Source of the DNA: Collimonas pratensis
GTDB taxonomy: Bacteria; Pseudomonadota; Gammaproteobacteria; Burkholderiales; Burkholderiaceae_D
DNA length: 64,000 bases
Direction of reading: 5' to 3'
NCBI RefSeq assembly: GCF_001584185.1
Contig: NZ_CP013234.1
Coordinates: 4,836,001 to 4,900,000, forward strand
Below the pieces are notes generated by a model. It was not told the origin of the DNA. It ran no database searches and saw nothing but the letters and a program-made list of their open reading frames with translations. Made by a program: the position numbers and the translations under genes. Positions 61,049-64,000 of this stretch are shown here, one piece after another. Each line of letters starts with the position of its first letter. Positions within the stretch are counted from its first letter, which is position 1.

Positions 61049-64000
61049 TCATGGATTCTCTGCCGCATCGTCGATGGGAATCGACACCCGGATCGTGGCA
61101 CCGGCCCCGGGCTCGCTGAAAATGCTCACCTCGCCGCCGAGCATGTGGGCCCGTTCCCGGATGCCGATCAGGCCGAACGACTTCTTCTTTTGCACGCTGG
61201 TGTCAAATCCCGTGCCATTGTCGCGCACCTCCAACAGGTAATGCTGTTCCTTTCTATCCAGGCTGATTTCTACCTGGCTCGCTTGCGCATGGCGGCTGAT
61301 ATTGGTCAACGATTCCTGCGCGATGCGGAAAATGGTGGTCGCCCGCGCGTCATCCAGGACGATGTTTTCCTCGCGCACATCCAGGCGGCACGGAATACCG
61401 GTATTGGTCGTAAATTCTTCGGTCAGCCACTCCAGCGCCGATACTATTCCCATGTCCAGCGCCGACGGCCGCAGCGACGAGACGACATTGCGCACGACCT
61501 TGATGGTGGTGTCGACCAGCGCTACCATGCGTTCGACTTTTCCTTGCAACGATGGATTTTTCCCTCCGAACTCCAAGCCGACCACGGATACTCCCATGCG
61601 CAGCGCCGACAAGTGCTGACCCAGTTCATCGTGAATTTCACGCGTCAGGCGCTTGCGCTCTTCTTCCCGCGACGCTTCCAGTTCATAAGCGCGCTCTTGT
61701 GCCTGCTGTTCCTTGAGCCGTTGACGGGCCACCAGCCTATGCATGCGGTAGCGATGCATCAAGTACAGCAGCATCAGCGACAACAAGCCGCAAACCACGT
61801 AGAAAGTCCTGGTTGACCACCACGGCGACAGAATCACAACCTCGACTTCCGCCGTCGGCGAATACGCCTGCATGGCAGGATTGTCAGCGGCTACCTGAAA
61901 ACGATAACGGCCGGGAGGCAAAGCCGCGTAGCGCACTTCGGGAACGCTGGTCTTTGACCAGTCAGCTTCCAGGCCTTGCATCCTGTAACGAAAATTCAGG
62001 GTCTCGCGGTTCTGGTAAGACAATGCGGCCAGCTTGAAATTGAGCGGGCCGGAGCTCCACGGCAGGCGCACTGGCTGGTCGCGAGCAACGGTTGCGCCGT
62101 CGCGTGTGATGCCTTCCACCAGCACATCCAGCCGCAACGGCGCGAACAGCGATTCCGGCCGCAGGATATGGGAGGCGCCGCCGCTGGTCGCTACCCATAT
62201 CGAGCCGTCGCTGTCTTCATAAAAGGCGTTCAGGTTAGTGTCGTTCCATACCAGCCCGCTTTCCTGGTTGAAAAACCGCCATTGCTTGTGATTCCATACG
62301 CCGATTCCGGCGTCCGTAGATACCCACAACCAGCCACGGCTGTCTTCGAGCAGCGCCCCCACCGACCGATCCCGCAGCAGCGACGGCGTAACCTCGCTGA
62401 TGTCCACCGCCTCACCCTGGTCGACACCGCGCCAGACCTGCCCTGCGTCGCCCCCCAGCCACAGTATTTCGCTATGGGTGCAAGCCATGGCGCTAGGCTG
62501 GAAAACCTGCGCCGCCGGCTTGATTCGTGGCTTACGCCATTGCACGCCGTCAAAACGCAGCAGCCCCTTGTCGGTGACAAACCACAGCACGCCGGCCCGG
62601 CCCTGGCACCCCTGGGACGCGTTGATATCCCCAATGGAAGGAAACGCCGTTATTTTTACCGGAACCGGATTCGATTGCGGCTGCCTGATGCTGTAAATGC
62701 CGATCTCGGTAGCAATCCAGAGTTGTCCCGACTGGTCGAAAAACATGCTGTTGATCGGTGGCAGTTCAGCAACCTTGACGTCAGCTTCAGCGCCGCGCCC
62801 GCGGCGTACCAGGAGTCCTGAGAGCGAGCCGGCCCAGATATTGCCTTGGGCGTCTTCAATCGTGTTTCCCCACTGGTGGGAGGTGCCGCCATAGGTTGTT
62901 GGAGTAACCGAAAAATACCCAGCCTGCTGCAATGTGGCGGCGCCGGAACGGGTGCCTACATGCAGCAAATCTTGCCGGTCGCGCAAGAACGACAGCACGA
63001 CATTGCTGGGCAGGCCTTGCCTGGTAGTCCAGTTCTCCCAGTTCGGATAACCTATCCAATGCACCAGCCCATGCCCCGTCGATCCGAGCCAGACGCCGCC
63101 GTCGCGATCAAACAGGATGGCGTTGATGCCGCCGCCGACTATCAGTCCGCTGGACTCGCCGAAGGATTCCCAGCGCTTGCCGTTCCAGCGCAGGATACCT
63201 TCGTCCTGCCGGCTGAACATCCTGCCGGCGGCGTCCGCCGCCAGGAACGGAACTCCGTGCGCTTTCTGCTGCTGGCTCTGGTCTGGCGAGCGGTCCTGGA
63301 AAAGACCGCCCTCCGACGCCAGCACAAAAACCTTGTGTTCACCGCGTACCCAGAGCTGTCCTTGTCTGTCGTGCAGGATAGCGCGCCAATTTTCGCCGGC
63401 GGGCAAACCGTTTTTCCTGCCCAGGACCTGCAGCTTTCCCTGGTCGTAATGGCACAGCGCGCGCGCGCATCCCATCCATAAGTCTCCGCGCGCGCCGACA
63501 TGGATGCTGAACAGGGTCTGCATCTCCGGATAGCGTGACAACTGCCCTGCCTCGAAAAATTCGCGTGCCTGCCAGGATTGGCCGTGGTCCGTCGATTGCA
63601 CCAGCCACAGCCGGTCTTTGCTGAGCATCAGCAGGCGATCCGGCCCGAGGGTGGCAAAGGTCTGTCCTTGGTAGAACGTGAACTGGACATGTTGAAATTG
63701 CATGACCACGAAACGCTGTCCCTGCCACAGGTACAAACCTTCGCTGGTGCCGACCCACAGCCGGCCGCTGCCGTCGACATGCAATGCGGTGATAAACGAA
63801 TCGGGCAAGCCTTGGCGCAGTTCAAAGCGCTGGAACCGTGCACCGTCGTAACGAAACAAACCGTTCTGGGTGCCAATCCACAAATAGCCGCCAGGCTCCT
63901 GCGCCAGCGCGGTGACAGCCATGTTTGTCAAACCATCTGACTGGCTGTAGTAACGCAGCGGCAGCTGCTGGCAAATTGCCGCCGGCAGCAGGAAACCCAG
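61049..64000 (-). CDS. Sensor histidine kinase with beta-propeller sensor, N-terminus beyond window
   Basis: The frame is open to the right edge; the sequence entering from there (LGFLLPAAICQQLPLRYYSQ) looks like the end of a signal peptide, so the start is beyond 64000. Repeated reg_prop blades follow (GYLWIGTQNGLFRYDG; RLWVGTSEGLYLW; SIWVATSGGAS), then a Y_Y_Y domain (LPPGRYRFQVAADNP), a membrane helix, a HisKA_3 helix with phospho-His in TREIHDELGQHLSALRMG, and a HATPase (LLEVRDNGTGFD; FGLIGIRERAHMLGGEV). It is a periplasmic sensor of NarL-type systems. Its response regulator gene beside it is broken, so the pathway is probably orphaned. Confidence 0.92.
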   Translation of the reverse strand: MGFLLPAAICQQLPLRYYSQSDGLTNMAVTALAQEPGGYLWIGTQNGLFRYDGARFQRFELRQGLPDSFITALHVDGSGRLWVGTSEGLYLWQGQRFVVMQFQHVQFTFYQGQTFATLGPDRLLMLSKDRLWLVQSTDHGQSWQAREFFEAGQLSRYPEMQTLFSIHVGARGDLWMGCARALCHYDQGKLQVLGRKNGLPAGENWRAILHDRQGQLWVRGEHKVFVLASEGGLFQDRSPDQSQQQKAHGVPFLAADAAGRMFSRQDEGILRWNGKRWESFGESSGLIVGGGINAILFDRDGGVWLGSTGHGLVHWIGYPNWENWTTRQGLPSNVVLSFLRDRQDLLHVGTRSGAATLQQAGYFSVTPTTYGGTSHQWGNTIEDAQGNIWAGSLSGLLVRRGRGAEADVKVAELPPINSMFFDQSGQLWIATEIGIYSIRQPQSNPVPVKITAFPSIGDINASQGCQGRAGVLWFVTDKGLLRFDGVQWRKPRIKPAAQVFQPSAMACTHSEILWLGGDAGQVWRGVDQGEAVDISEVTPSLLRDRSVGALLEDSRGWLWVSTDAGIGVWNHKQWRFFNQESGLVWNDTNLNAFYEDSDGSIWVATSGGASHILRPESLFAPLRLDVLVEGITRDGATVARDQPVRLPWSSGPLNFKLAALSYQNRETLNFRYRMQGLEADWSKTSVPEVRYAALPPGRYRFQVAADNPAMQAYSPTAEVEVVILSPWWSTRTFYVVCGLLSLMLLYLMHRYRMHRLVARQRLKEQQAQERAYELEASREEERKRLTREIHDELGQHLSALRMGVSVVGLEFGGKNPSLQGKVERMVALVDTTIKVVRNVVSSLRPSALDMGIVSALEWLTEEFTTNTGIPCRLDVREENIVLDDARATTIFRIAQESLTNISRHAQASQVEISLDRKEQHYLLEVRDNGTGFDTSVQKKKSFGLIGIRERAHMLGGEVSIFSEPGAGATIRVSIPIDDAAENP

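Overview
The window looks like a chromosomal segment of a betaproteobacterium of the order Burkholderiales (gene content suggests an Oxalobacteraceae-type genome such as Collimonas or Herbaspirillum; this is inference, as no rRNA or housekeeping marker is present). It is a pathogenicity- or symbiosis-type island built around a complete Hrp2-family type III secretion system (T3SS, the Ralstonia/Xanthomonas layout), with effector candidates on both sides and many insertion-sequence scars.

Layout. 1-12.3 kb: left effector flank. It holds a truncated-by-window effector candidate, a broken papain-like peptidase beside an IS3 scar, a 1463-residue effector candidate, a frame-disrupted effector candidate, and an operon with two small proteins, a lytic transglycosylase and a SET-domain (lysine methyltransferase-like) protein. 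12.5-17 kb: an HrpG-like OmpR regulator, an IS110 scar, a TetR and a GntR regulator, and a TonB-receptor remnant. 17-19.4 kb: two divergent unknown genes with T3SS-type promoters. 19.5-28.9 kb (minus): hrpB1-sctI-sctJ-sctK-sctL-sctN-sctO-sctT-hrpB-sctC. 29.2-39.2 kb (plus): sctU-sctV-sctP-sctQ-sctR-sctS-hpaA, then sctD-hrpD6, then six tandem 48-50-residue genes in the position of the Hrp pilin gene, then hpaB. 39.4-52 kb: a permuted papain-fold effector candidate, ordinary metabolic and transport genes (HypT-like LysR, broken MHS permease, LivJ-like and PstS-like binding proteins), a frameshifted CheD-fold effector candidate cut by an IS6 remnant, an 1181-residue effector candidate, and an M91 (NleD/HopH1-type) zinc protease effector. 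52-64 kb: IS21, Tn3 and IS630 scars, an acquired alginate lyase, a Roadblock/small-GTPase operon, and a propeller-type sensor kinase whose response regulator is broken.

Regulation. The most useful thread is a hand-found set of thirteen exact TTCG-N16-TTCG sequences (hrpII/PIP box, the site of HrpB/HrpX AraC activators). Twelve point at a gene on the correct strand: both divergent T3SS operons, sctD, the hrpG-like gene, and eight candidate secreted or accessory genes or operons. One points antisense into hrpG. About two exact matches are expected by chance in 64 kb of random sequence counting both strands, so the set as a whole is strongly non-random, though one or two members may be accidental.

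Working model (inference): the HrpG-like regulator and the AraC-type HrpB activate the boxed promoters, so the injectisome, HpaA/HpaB export-control proteins, a peptidoglycan-opening transglycosylase and the effectors are expressed together. The strongest novelty candidates are the pilin-position array of six mini-proteins, the SET-domain protein, the permuted papain-like and CheD-like effector candidates, and the HrpB-box loop onto hrpG.
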